Source: an uncultured Eubacteriales bacterium
GTDB taxonomy: Bacteria; Bacillota; Clostridia; Oscillospirales; CAG-272
Direction of reading: 5' to 3'
Assembly: GCA_958352145.1 (NCBI GenBank)
Contig: CATWNM010000022.1
Span: 1 to 37,241 of the forward strand
DNA length: 37,241 nucleotides
A model generated the notes under the pieces. That model was given only the letters and a program-made list of their open reading frames with translations. It had not been told where the DNA came from and ran no database searches. Position 1 is the stretch's first letter. Each line of letters begins with the position of its first letter. The translations under genes were made by a program, and so were the position numbers. Shown here one piece after another: positions 24,266 through 31,806 of the stretch.

Positions 24266-26653
24266 ATGCAGTATGACGGATTACTGACGATAGCCACAGG
24301 GTGCTCTCGCCGGTCTATAAATTGGAAAAACAGAGAAATACTGTGGTCCGACCTTGCCGCTAAGCTCTCTAATGTCACGAGGACGCAGGAAACACAGGAC
24401 GAGTATATTCACATGGCGAAAGACGAGCGCGACCGCATTAAAGATGTTGGTGGCTATGTCGGCGGCAGTTTAAGAACGGGGCGCAGAAAGGCCGACTCTG
24501 TTTACGAGCGGCAACTAATCACACTGGACCTTGATAATGTTCCCCAAGGCGTGGACCCTTGGCCTACGGTTACACTTGTCCTTGGCTGCGCTGCTGTCCT
24601 ATACAGCACTCACAGCCACACATCGCAGAGCCCACGTCTTCGGCTTGTGCTACCGCTGTCCCGCCCTGTCTCTCCTGATGAGTATGAAGCAATTGCCCGC
24701 AAGATTGCAGAGGACATTGGAATCGACATGTGCGATGACACCACTTATCAGCCGCATAGATTGATGTATTGGGCTAGTGCCTCTACTGACGCCGAATTCC
24801 GCTATGAGGTAGAGGACGCACCTTGGCTGAATGCAGACGAGCAACTTGCCCGATATGCCGATTGGCGCGACCCGACGCAATGGCCTGTATCAAGCCGCAA
24901 GGTGGGCGAACTCCATCGGTTGGCAGATAAGCAGAGCGACCCCTTAGAGAAGGGTGGTATTGTCGGTGCGTTTTGCAAGGCATTTTCAATTGAAGATGCA
25001 ATTGATGAATTTTTGCCGGATAAATATAGCAAGTGTAGCAACGGACGTTATACTTACACTAGTGGTTCTACTGCCGGTGGTTTGATTATCTACGATAACG
25101 GAAAATTCGCATTTAGTCACCACAGCACCGACCCTATATGCGGCAAACTATGCAATGCCTTCGACCTTGTCCGTATTCACCTGTTCGGTGACGAGGACGA
25201 AAATTCTACGCCGAATACCCCTACCGCAAAACTCCCTTCTTATAAAAGTATGTGTGACAAGGCGGTATCAATTCCCGCTGTACAACAGGAGCTCAAAGCG
25301 GAGCAACTGAGTTCAGTTGTTGCGATTTTCGATGACACAGAGAACACAGAATGGATACAGGCACTTGAAATCAATCCAAGGACTGGCAAACCCGCCGCCA
25401 CTGTTGATAATGTGTTCTTCATTCTAACACATGATCCGCGGCTAAAAGGTCGTTACTATTATGATGAATTTATGGAACGTCCCGTTGTATGTGGCACCTT
25501 GCCATGGGACACTTCTACACATCGGCTCTCCACCTCTTGGCTTGACACCGACGACGCAGGGCTACGGTGGTTGCTAGAACGTGATTATAAAATTGACAGT
25601 ACACAAAAGGTACGTGATGCCGTTGATCTTGCCATTGACAGCAACAAGATTCACCCTGTACGCGACTATCTACGCTCTCTCGAATGGGACGGACAGCCAC
25701 GAGTCGAAACTTTGTTTGTAGATTACCTCGGCGCAGAGGACTCCAGATACACCCGCACAGTTACACGTAAGGCTCTTATTGGTGCTGTGGCTAGAATTCT
25801 CTCACCAGGCTGTAAGCACGACCACATGCTTGTCCTCGTCGGTCCCCAAGGCTGCCGAAAATCAACAACTCTAAAGAAACTCGGTAAAAACTGGTTTTCA
25901 GATTCTCTTTATACAATGTCAGGAAAGGACGCTTACGAGCAGCTCCAAGGAAACTGGATTATCGAGCTTGCGGAAATGGCCGCCACCCGAAAAGCGGAAA
26001 TCGAGCAAATCAAGCAGTTTGTCTCCAAACAAGAAGATACCTATCGCGCGGCGTATGCACGCCGGACACAATCTCATCCTCGTCAATGCGCCTTCTTTGG
26101 CACAACAAATGATGATGAATTCCTTAGAGACCCCACTGGCGCACGTCGTTTTTGGCCCATTACAGTTACTAAAGCTGGGTGCTCCAATGGTGATAAGCTG
26201 ACATCTGAAATCGTAGACCAAGTCTGGGCTGAAGTCGTTACATACTATGACGCAGGTGAAGCATGGTATCTCGACAGCGAGGTTGAGGAAATCGCCAGAA
26301 AAATTCAGTCGGAGCATACAGAGACTAACGGCAAACTCGGTTTAATTGAAAACTTTGTTGAAGCACTTTTGCCTGCTGATTGGGACACATGGGACCTTGA
26401 ACATCGGCTTATGTTCTGGAGCGGTGGATTTGGTGTCGAACAGAAAGGCTTAGTACGCCGCAAGCGTGTATGCGCTCTTGAAATATGGCAGGAACTTTTT
26501 AGAGGGGATCCGAAAAACTACACTACACAGCACGCCAGGGAGATTACCTCCTTGCTGAAAAGCCTCCCTGAATGGAGCATGACAACGGCCATTAATTGCG
26601 GTGCCATTTACGGACGGCAGCGTGGATTTATAAGGAAAGAGGTATCATTATGA
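24266..26653 (+). CDS. Primase/VapE-type replication protein
   Basis: A 795-residue replication initiator typical of satellites and some phages. The N-terminal part looks like an archaeo-eukaryotic primase-type domain (LDLDNVP near residue 84, then YSTHSHTSQSPRLRLVLPLS). The C-terminal half is a virulence-associated-E (VapE) superfamily 3-like helicase with GPQGCRKST (residues 526-534), WFSDSLYTMSGKDAYEQLQG, the acidic NWIIELAEMAA, FFGTTNDDEFL and the arginine-finger-like TGARRFWPI. The Walker A glycine before the lysine is Arg531, which may weaken ATP binding. ATG 24266 is chosen for GAGAGG 8 bases upstream; a GTG at 24239 lacks one. Its stop overlaps the next ATG. Confidence 0.88.
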   Translation: MQYDGLLTIATGCSRRSINWKNREILWSDLAAKLSNVTRTQETQDEYIHMAKDERDRIKDVGGYVGGSLRTGRRKADSVYERQLITLDLDNVPQGVDPWPTVTLVLGCAAVLYSTHSHTSQSPRLRLVLPLSRPVSPDEYEAIARKIAEDIGIDMCDDTTYQPHRLMYWASASTDAEFRYEVEDAPWLNADEQLARYADWRDPTQWPVSSRKVGELHRLADKQSDPLEKGGIVGAFCKAFSIEDAIDEFLPDKYSKCSNGRYTYTSGSTAGGLIIYDNGKFAFSHHSTDPICGKLCNAFDLVRIHLFGDEDENSTPNTPTAKLPSYKSMCDKAVSIPAVQQELKAEQLSSVVAIFDDTENTEWIQALEINPRTGKPAATVDNVFFILTHDPRLKGRYYYDEFMERPVVCGTLPWDTSTHRLSTSWLDTDDAGLRWLLERDYKIDSTQKVRDAVDLAIDSNKIHPVRDYLRSLEWDGQPRVETLFVDYLGAEDSRYTRTVTRKALIGAVARILSPGCKHDHMLVLVGPQGCRKSTTLKKLGKNWFSDSLYTMSGKDAYEQLQGNWIIELAEMAATRKAEIEQIKQFVSKQEDTYRAAYARRTQSHPRQCAFFGTTNDDEFLRDPTGARRFWPITVTKAGCSNGDKLTSEIVDQVWAEVVTYYDAGEAWYLDSEVEEIARKIQSEHTETNGKLGLIENFVEALLPADWDTWDLEHRLMFWSGGFGVEQKGLVRRKRVCALEIWQELFRGDPKNYTTQHAREITSLLKSLPEWSMTTAINCGAIYGRQRGFIRKEVSL

Positions 26654-26856
26654 GAGTTAACAGAATTAAGCTGATTGTTCTAATGGCTGAACGTGATATG
26701 ACGATTGGCCGCTTGGCGGAATTGAGCCGACTTTCAGTTTCAACTATCTGCCAAGTAAAAGCTGGTAAATCCTGCACATCGAAAACGGGCGGCGCAATTG
26801 CTGCAGCGTTGGGTGTCCCTGTGGGCGAACTCGAAGTGAGGTACGACCATGTCTGA
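26650..26856 (+). CDS. Small XRE-family HTH protein
   Basis: A 68-residue single HTH domain: KLIVLMAERDMTIGRLAELS, RLSVSTICQVKAGKSCTSKT, then IAAALGVPVGELE. It starts inside the stop of the replication gene (ATGA), with AAAGAGG upstream, so it is translationally coupled. It probably acts as a local regulator or copy-control factor. Confidence 0.8.
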   Translation: MRVNRIKLIVLMAERDMTIGRLAELSRLSVSTICQVKAGKSCTSKTGGAIAAALGVPVGELEVRYDHV

Positions 26857-27025
26857 TGTTGTGCGTGTTGACGAGGTTATGGATCGTCTCGACTGTTCCA
26901 TGGGGAAAGCCTATAAGATTATCAAGGCTCTAAATGACGAGCTAAAACGGAAAGGTTATATTACCATAGCCGGTCGTGTTCCACGCTCCTATTTTGAGCA
27001 GAAATGTTTATTGGACAAGAGGTAA
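26849..27025 (+). CDS. Excisionase-like small winged-helix DNA-binding protein
   Basis: A 58-residue protein: MSDVVRVDEVMDRLDCSMGK, then AYKIIKALNDELKRKGYITI, and AGRVPRSYFEQKC. The first helices resemble the MerR/Xis-like HTH in which a helix-turn-helix is followed by a KGYxT-G-RVPxxYF wing, as in recombination directionality factors of Firmicute integrative elements. It overlaps the XRE gene by 8 bases and is the third gene of the replication operon. It would bias the integrase toward excision. Identification is by pattern. Confidence 0.68.
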   Translation: MSDVVRVDEVMDRLDCSMGKAYKIIKALNDELKRKGYITIAGRVPRSYFEQKCLLDKR

Positions 27026-27029
27026 CACA

Positions 27030-27662
27030 ATGAGGCGTGCAACCTACTATGACAACGCTATCAAGCAATATGTGTTGGTTGGGAATGTTAATGACGCCTT
27101 AATAGCGCTCGGCAAGTTGGAAGACCACCTTGAAAAGTTAGAACCAAAGACCTTCGGGGAGTTTATGGCAAGCTTCCGGCATCGGCGTAACATTTCGCAA
27201 GCATCGTTTGCGGCGGCCCTGCATATCAGCCGCGATACCGTTAAATTAATCGAGTCAGGCAAGCATACTCCGTCCTATGCTACATTGACCGCTATGTCTG
27301 ATACCTATAAAATCTCGCTCGACATTCTGCGGTTTGCTTTTCGTCGCTACGCTTTTCACCTGAAAGATGAAGCATTAAACTATATGATTGTGCGGCAGGA
27401 CAATGTATTAATCGAGCCGACCATGTACCACCATATTGGTACTTTGCTGCAATGTGAAAGGCAATTCTTATCTGAAAACCGCAAACAACTATCTGCCGAA
27501 ACAGGGCTCTCCGTTGCCTTAATTACAAAATATGAGTCCGGGGAGGTCGATATACCGTGGACTGCATTGTGGCAGTTTGGGAAATGTCTAAACTCCGACC
27601 GCTTATTAGAAGTAAGTCAAAAATTGAAAGAGCGCATAGAAAGAAAAAGTGCTGTAATATAA
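27030..27662 (+). CDS. Two-HTH regulator (tandem XRE domains)
   Basis: A 210-residue protein with two Cro/CI-type domains. The first (about residues 42-100) has FGEFMASFRHRRNISQASFA and RDTVKLIESGKHTPSYATL. The second (about 140-195) has QFLSENRKQLSAETGLSVAL and TKYESGEVDIPWTALWQFGK. AAGAGGT precedes the ATG, 4 bases after the excisionase-like gene. The duplication within one chain could let it bridge two operators or act as a built-in dimer. The likely role is control of the replication/packaging operon. Confidence 0.75.
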   Translation: MRRATYYDNAIKQYVLVGNVNDALIALGKLEDHLEKLEPKTFGEFMASFRHRRNISQASFAAALHISRDTVKLIESGKHTPSYATLTAMSDTYKISLDILRFAFRRYAFHLKDEALNYMIVRQDNVLIEPTMYHHIGTLLQCERQFLSENRKQLSAETGLSVALITKYESGEVDIPWTALWQFGKCLNSDRLLEVSQKLKERIERKSAVI

Positions 27663-27862
27663 GCGACAGTGAAGGTATCCACAAACTTCAAATTATTAAC
27701 GCAGATGGTTCCCATGCTTCGCACAAGCGCACGATTAGGCAACTTTTAGTAAAGTTACGGGAAGTACACCTGTACGGTGGGTATATGCTCTCCGATGGGC
27801 TTGCACGTATTTCAACAGAAAAATATGCAATAAACGAATTTAGAGATGTGGTGAAAGAATGA
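27584..27862 (+). CDS. Hypothetical ORF overlapping its neighbours
   Basis: A frame of up to 92 codons whose first third lies inside the two-HTH gene in another frame and whose stop overlaps the terS start (ATGA). The part after 27662 (SEGIHKLQIINADGSHASHK, then LLVKLREVHLYGGYMLSDGL) looks protein-like. No good ribosome-binding site was found for the ATG at 27584, so the true start is unclear. It could couple translation to terS. Function not recognised. Confidence 0.35.
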   Translation: MSKLRPLIRSKSKIERAHRKKKCCNISDSEGIHKLQIINADGSHASHKRTIRQLLVKLREVHLYGGYMLSDGLARISTEKYAINEFRDVVKE

Positions 27863-28365
27863 CGGAGAAACAGCAACGGTTTATCGATGAATACATGGTA
27901 GACTTCAATGCTACTCGTGCAGTTATTGCCGCAGGGTATTCTCATAAAAGTGCAAATGTAATGGGCGCACAACTCCTTGCCATTCCAAAAATTCGTAAAG
28001 AAATCAATCGGCGAAAGGCCGAGGCACGCGAGGGATTGCGGATTTCAGCAGAGCGCGTTTTGTGGGAAATGGCGGCGCTTAGCTTTTCCAACATCTTCGA
28101 TTATGTTGAAGTCATTGACGGCAAACTGCGCCTAAAAGAAATGCCGTCTGAAATACAAGGAGCAGTTTCCAGTATCAAGGTTACGAAAAACGGAATAGAA
28201 ATCAAACTGCATGATAAGTTAAAAGCACTAGAATTCCTTGCCAAATATATGGGTTTGACAGACAAAAAGAGCATCGAACCTACTGAAAACAACCTCTTTG
28301 AGGCTATAGATGCTTTGGGTGAGGTTGACTTGAGTACAATACCAGAACTTAATGAGCAAATGTAA
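27859..28365 (+). CDS. Phage terminase small subunit (TerS)
   Basis: A 168-residue protein of the Terminase_2 type. The N-terminal HTH is intact: TEKQQRFIDEYMVDFNATRA, then AGYSHKSANVMGAQLLAIPK. The central part includes ALSFSNIFDYVEVIDGKLRL. TerS recognises pac DNA and feeds it to the large subunit; no large subunit gene follows. In phage satellites a private TerS redirects a helper phage's packaging machinery to satellite DNA. It is coupled to the preceding ORF and is the last gene before the integrase. Confidence 0.88.
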   Translation: MTEKQQRFIDEYMVDFNATRAVIAAGYSHKSANVMGAQLLAIPKIRKEINRRKAEAREGLRISAERVLWEMAALSFSNIFDYVEVIDGKLRLKEMPSEIQGAVSSIKVTKNGIEIKLHDKLKALEFLAKYMGLTDKKSIEPTENNLFEAIDALGEVDLSTIPELNEQM

Positions 28366-28553
28366 GAGCAACCGCCAAAAACAGACCTAGGACGCTCCAT
28401 TTCAAGTTTTTATCTAATAGGGAGTACAAATATCTATCCACCACCCCAAGCAGAACAGACTCAGAGGAATGTGAACACGCTAAACTTGGGGGCTCGCAAA
28501 AAGTAAAATTCGCGATATTATAAATAGGAATAGCAGAACAGGAGGCAAAATGT

Positions 28554-29603
28554 ATGCCAGTATATAAGGACAAGGAGCGCGGAACATGGTACTGCTGTTT
28601 CTATTTTATCGATTGGCAAGGGAAGCAACAGCGCAAGACAAAAAGAGGTTTTTCAAAGCAGAGAGATGCCAAAGAATGGGAGAGAGCTTTCCTTGACAAA
28701 TTACAGGAAAATCCACAAATGACGATGGCAAGTTTAATTTCGCTATACATTACGGACATGAACAACCGTTTAAGGGCATCTACTATGGGTACCAAGGAGC
28801 ACATGATTCGGACAAAAATATTGCCCTATTTCGGAGAAATGAAAATCAGCGATATTAAGGCAACCACAGTTCGACAGTGGCAAAATCAGCTTATGGGCGA
28901 AGGGTATGCTGAAACATATCTAAAAGCAATCAATAATCAGCTTTGTGCGATTTTCAACTATGCTGTCAAGTATTATGGCCTAAAAGAAAATCCATGCCAC
29001 AAGGCCGGAAGTATGGGACGCAAGCATGCAAAAGAAATGCAATTCTGGACAAAAGACGAATATATTAGCTTCGCCGCAGCGATTGAGGACAAACCGCAAA
29101 TGCACGCCGCGTTTCAAGTCCTTTACTGGTGTGGCATACGAGAAGGTGAACTCTTAGCCTTAACCAAAAACGATATTGACTTCGAGGAAAATACCCTAAC
29201 TATCAATAAATCCTATCAGAGAATTGGCAAGGAGGATATTGTTACAGAGCCTAAAACTCCAAAAAGCAACCGTATTATCTCTTTGCCGGATTTTCTATGT
29301 AAGGAACTTGAAGAGTACACCTCTCACCTCTATGATGATGGACGCATTTTCCCATTAAGCAAGCACGCCCTATACCGTGAAATGATTCGTGGTAGCAGCC
29401 AAAGTGGAGTTAAAAAGATTAGGGTGCATGACCTCAGACATAGCCATGCTTCGTTGCTTATTGAACTCGGCTTTTCGCCGCTCTTAATAGCTGAACGGCT
29501 TGGCCATGAGAACATAGAAACGACCCTCAATACATACTCCCACCTGTACCCGCATAAGCAAGGAGAACTTGCTAAAACACTAGACTCCTTGCTAAAAACC
29601 TGA
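28554..29603 (+). CDS. Site-specific tyrosine recombinase (integrase)
   Basis: A 349-residue phage-type integrase. It has an N-terminal arm-binding domain (residues 1-55, WYCCFYFIDWQGKQQRKTKR), a SAM-like core-binding domain (about 60-150), and a catalytic domain with Arg196 (GIREGELLAL), His292-x-x-Arg295 (VHDLRHSHASL), His318 (ERLGHENIETT) and the nucleophile Tyr328 (NTYSHLYP). The residue set is complete, so it should be active. GGAGG is 9 bases upstream of the ATG. It lies 83 bases from the right direct repeat, as expected for an element's integrase. Confidence 0.95.
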   Translation: MPVYKDKERGTWYCCFYFIDWQGKQQRKTKRGFSKQRDAKEWERAFLDKLQENPQMTMASLISLYITDMNNRLRASTMGTKEHMIRTKILPYFGEMKISDIKATTVRQWQNQLMGEGYAETYLKAINNQLCAIFNYAVKYYGLKENPCHKAGSMGRKHAKEMQFWTKDEYISFAAAIEDKPQMHAAFQVLYWCGIREGELLALTKNDIDFEENTLTINKSYQRIGKEDIVTEPKTPKSNRIISLPDFLCKELEEYTSHLYDDGRIFPLSKHALYREMIRGSSQSGVKKIRVHDLRHSHASLLIELGFSPLLIAERLGHENIETTLNTYSHLYPHKQGELAKTLDSLLKT

Positions 29604-29641
29604 TTCTAGCGTCATAACAGCATCGCGGCTATCAATAAAAG

Positions 29642-29676
29642 AGCCCGAAAGCCTTGCAAATAAAGGCTTTCGGGCT
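29642..29676. terminator. Hairpin between the integrase and the right end
   Basis: AGCCCGAAAGCCTT (29642-29655) and AAGGCTTTCGGGCT (29663-29676) form a perfect 14-bp stem with a 7-base loop. There is no T-run on the plus side. On the minus strand it is followed by CTTTTATT, so it may protect the integrase from transcription entering from the right or act as a recombination structure. Confidence 0.6.
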
Positions 29677-29685
29677 AACTTCCAT

Positions 29686-29697
29686 TTATTCCCACTC
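29686..29697. other. Right attachment site core
   Basis: Second copy of TTATTCCCACTC. It is flanked by GGCTAA (29673-29678) and TTAGCC (29709-29714), a short inverted repeat. Position beside the integrase gene and identity with 19078-19089 support an att core. Confidence 0.6.
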
Positions 29698-29708
29698 TAT
29701 GATACAAT

Positions 29709-29839
29709 TTAGCCGTAAACCACCAGATCACACACGATAATTTTCCCTTTGATATCCGCCCATTTATAGACTTTTGTTAACAAAAGGTCGGAAAACCCAT
29801 AGGATAAGGATAATGGGTATCAGGAAAAATCAAATGGGA
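29709..29839 (-). pseudogene. Possible gene fragment at the right junction
   Basis: A minus-strand open stretch of about 43 codons without a start, ending LTKVYKWADIKGKIIVCDL-VVYG and TAA at 29711-29709. It reads like a protein C-terminus. The att core lies 11 bases beyond its stop, so this may be the 3' end of the gene originally used as target. Family not recognised. Confidence 0.22.
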
Positions 29840-29913
29840 TCAAATGTCTAAAACAAAAGCGTATAGAATTGAAAGCCGCTTGGCGAGAAATAAAATAAAT
29901 ACAATAAAACTTT

Positions 29914-29999
29914 GCATAAAGAGCGGATATGTGCCGCTTTTGCGGCATACGGCGCGCACCAAACCCTTTCTGTTGAAAAATCTTTGGTTTTAACAGACT
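29914..29999 (+). repeat. Structured dispersed repeat, copy 1
   Basis: It shares AGAGCGGATATGTGCCGC, GGCGCGC and GCACCAA-ACCCTTTCTG with copy 2 at 35654-35781, in the same order and strand. Hairpin I has the loop ATATGTG (29927-29933) on an AGCGG/CCGCT stem. Hairpin II pairs TCTGTT (29969-29974) with AACAGA (29992-29997). An intrinsic terminator follows at once. The region is intergenic. Confidence 0.75.
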
Positions 30000-30000
30000 C

Positions 30001-30029
30001 AAAGGCAGATCGAAAATCTGCCTTTTTTC
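30001..30029 (+). terminator. Intrinsic terminator attached to repeat copy 1
   Basis: AAAGGCAGAT (30001-30010) pairs with ATCTGCCTTT (30016-30025), followed by more T. No plus-strand gene precedes it closely, so it probably terminates a transcript of the repeat itself or read-through from the integrase side. Confidence 0.85.
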
Positions 30030-30114
30030 TATGGGTGGACATCGATACAGGCTGATTTTCTAGGCGAATCCGTTTTTGACGGCGCATCTCTACATGAAAA
30101 TTTGGGACAGGCAG

Positions 30115-30143
30115 GCATACTTTTCAGACAAGCTTCATACAAA
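30115..30143 (+). promoter_or_regulatory. SigE-type promoter of the spoIIIA operon
   Basis: GCATACT at 30115-30121, a 14-base spacer and CATACAAA at 30136-30143. This fits the mother-cell SigE pattern (KMATATT, about 14 bases, CATACAMT) at nearly all positions. spoIIIA is a known SigE operon in Bacilli and Clostridia. The site is 36 bases before spoIIIAC, so the operon begins with AC here. Confidence 0.65.
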
Positions 30144-30179
30144 TTACTGTCGGTGAAAAAAGCGTCTTGCGAGGAAATT

Positions 30180-30374
30180 ATGGATATAACGCTTGTGTAT
30201 AAAGTGATTGGCGTAGGGATTATCGTGATGTTTTCCGGTTTGGTTTTGGATCGTGCGGACAGAAAAGAACAGTCCTTGTTGGTATCGGTAGCGGGAATTG
30301 TGGCCGTACTCCTGATGTTAGTGGATAAATTATCGGAACTGTTTGAAAAAATACGATATATATTCGGAATATAA
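30180..30374 (+). CDS. spoIIIAC: Stage III sporulation protein AC
   Basis: A 64-residue membrane protein with two hydrophobic helices (LVYKVIGVGIIVMFSGLVLD and SLLVSVAGIVAVLLMLVDKL), matching SpoIIIAC, part of the mother-cell/forespore feeding-tube channel. The ATG at 30180 has GAGG 5 bases upstream and gives the normal family length; an earlier in-frame start at 30102 would add 26 residues and place the SigE promoter inside the gene. Its stop overlaps the spoIIIAD ATG by one base. Confidence 0.9.
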   Translation: MDITLVYKVIGVGIIVMFSGLVLDRADRKEQSLLVSVAGIVAVLLMLVDKLSELFEKIRYIFGI

Positions 30375-30760
30375 TGGATATTTTTAAAGTCTGTGCGTTT
30401 GCTGTTATGAGCTGCGCGGCCGTATTGCTGATTTCTCAGCGGGAAAAAGAATTGTCGGCGCTGATTTCATCATTAATTTATGTGGTGGTTGCATTGTTTG
30501 CGATTACGCGCACGGGTGAACTCTATGGATATATTCGGGGCAGCATACGGCTGGAGGGGGAGATACGGTATTTTGATGTGATATTAAAATCCGCTGGGGT
30601 TGCGGTTGTGGCTTCAGTAGCGTCGACCGTGTGCGAGGGAACCGGGCAGAAAGGTTTGGCGCATGGGATTGAGACGCTGGCCGTGCTGGAAATTATTTAT
30701 CTTTGTATGCCTGTTTTTACGGACTTAATGGCGCTGGCATTTAAAATTTTTGGAGACTGA
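30374..30760 (+). CDS. spoIIIAD: Stage III sporulation protein AD
   Basis: A 128-residue polytopic membrane protein (MDIFKVCAFAVMSCAAVLLI, then SALISSLIYVVVALFAITRT) with the late segment KSAGVAVVASVASTVCEGTG that is typical of SpoIIIAD. It is a component of the SpoIIIA-SpoIIQ secretion-like complex in the engulfing mother cell membrane. It overlaps spoIIIAC by one base and is followed by spoIIIAE after two bases. Confidence 0.9.
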   Translation: MDIFKVCAFAVMSCAAVLLISQREKELSALISSLIYVVVALFAITRTGELYGYIRGSIRLEGEIRYFDVILKSAGVAVVASVASTVCEGTGQKGLAHGIETLAVLEIIYLCMPVFTDLMALAFKIFGD

Positions 30761-30762
30761 AC

Positions 30763-31806
30763 ATGGAAGATACCTATGCAAAATTTATACAGGATGCGCA
30801 AAACAGCGTAGGCAGTGATTATGCAAAAAGCGTTTTGGAGAGCTACCGGCAATATGACGGGGATACTGGCGGGCTGGTACGCAGTATAGCAGACATTTTT
30901 CAAAACAGCTTCTTAAATATAGATTTTGCGGCAGACTGGATCGGTCCCGCTGTTTGTATCCTTCTTTTGTTTTTGCTTTTTCATATGGTACAGAATCTTT
31001 TAAAAAGCCGCGCGGCGGTCGGTGCGGTTCAGTATTTTTTAAATATGGCGTTAGCGGTCACAGTCGCTGCGCCAGTATATGAATTGATGTCCCGGGCATG
31101 TATGTATATGAACGACGTAACGTTGTTTTTTGGCGTTCTTGCGCCTGTTATGGGCGTTATGACCGCTTCCGGCGGAAATGTGGCGGCGGCCGGTGCAGGA
31201 AGCGTGTTTCTTACAATTTTTCTGGCGGCTGCACAATTTTTAATTGATCGTCTTGTGCCCGCAGTATGCGCTGCTTTTACCGGGTTGGCTATGATGAGCG
31301 TCGTATCGGGCGATGTCAGTATGCTTCAGTTTTCGAAGTGGCTCCGCAATACGCTGTTCGGCGTTTTGTCCGTATGTATTACGCTTTTGTTTATTGTAAT
31401 CGGCTGCCAAAATCTGGCGGTGACAAGTACCGATACGCTCACGGCTAAAACGCTTCGCCTGCTGGTCAGCAATGCGGTGCCGGTTGTCGGAGGAACCATC
31501 GGAGACGCCATACGGTTTGCAGGCGGAGGGTTGGTAACCATAAAAAATGCGACCGGAATGGCATCGGTGGTTTTTCTTTTAGCGGTATTTTTACCGGTTC
31601 TTGTTATGCTGTGGGCCGCGGGATTTATTCTTTCGGTTTTAATTCATATCTGCGATTATTTTTCTATGGTGCTGCCGCGCGCTTTCTTTGGAAATTTGAA
31701 ATGTGCGTTTGATTTTTCCATAGCGGGATTCTCTGCAATTTTTGTAATGGCTGTTGTAAATATCGGGATTTTTCTCAGCGGTGTGCCCGCGCTGGTTATG
31801 TCATGA
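30763..31806 (+). CDS. spoIIIAE: Stage III sporulation protein AE
   Basis: A 347-residue protein with six or more membrane helices. After a soluble N-terminus (about 55 residues, AKSVLESYRQYDGDTGGLVR) come helices with DWIGPAVCILLLFLLFHMVQ and the conserved late region LLVSNAVPVVGGTIGDAIRF, a strong SpoIIIAE signature. It is the largest integral part of the SpoIIIA channel. GGAGA precedes the ATG. The stop overlaps the start of spoIIIAF (ATGTCATGA region). Confidence 0.93.
   Translation: MEDTYAKFIQDAQNSVGSDYAKSVLESYRQYDGDTGGLVRSIADIFQNSFLNIDFAADWIGPAVCILLLFLLFHMVQNLLKSRAAVGAVQYFLNMALAVTVAAPVYELMSRACMYMNDVTLFFGVLAPVMGVMTASGGNVAAAGAGSVFLTIFLAAAQFLIDRLVPAVCAAFTGLAMMSVVSGDVSMLQFSKWLRNTLFGVLSVCITLLFIVIGCQNLAVTSTDTLTAKTLRLLVSNAVPVVGGTIGDAIRFAGGGLVTIKNATGMASVVFLLAVFLPVLVMLWAAGFILSVLIHICDYFSMVLPRAFFGNLKCAFDFSIAGFSAIFVMAVVNIGIFLSGVPALVMS

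Larger units (their letters stand above)
19078..29697. mobile_element. Integrated phage-satellite-like island (PICI-like), about 10.6 kb
   Basis: It is bounded by the 12-bp direct repeat TTATTCCCACTC. The integrase gene is 83 bases inside the right end. In order it carries a small plus-strand ORF, HNH endonuclease and PH/SHOCT genes (minus), an XRE regulator, a secreted SLH beta-helix protein, decayed phage head-region genes (minus), a primase/VapE replication gene, three DNA-binding proteins including an excisionase-like one, a small terminase subunit gene and the integrase. No large terminase, portal, capsid, tail or lysis genes were found. Replication plus TerS plus integration functions without a virion gene set is the hallmark of phage-inducible chromosomal islands. 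A remnant prophage is the alternative. Confidence 0.72.

Noticed and set aside
28444..28491. CCCCAAG / CTTGGGG inverted repeat between terS and the integrase gene
   Set aside because: Only 7 bp with a 34-base loop and no T-run; too weak to call a terminator or an operator.
19078..29697. Integrative conjugative element
   Set aside because: No relaxase, coupling ATPase or type IV secretion genes were found, whereas terS and a primase/VapE gene are present.
29848..30087. Minus-strand frame covering repeat copy 1
   Set aside because: The codons follow from the structured repeat and its terminator; the second repeat copy does not keep this frame open.
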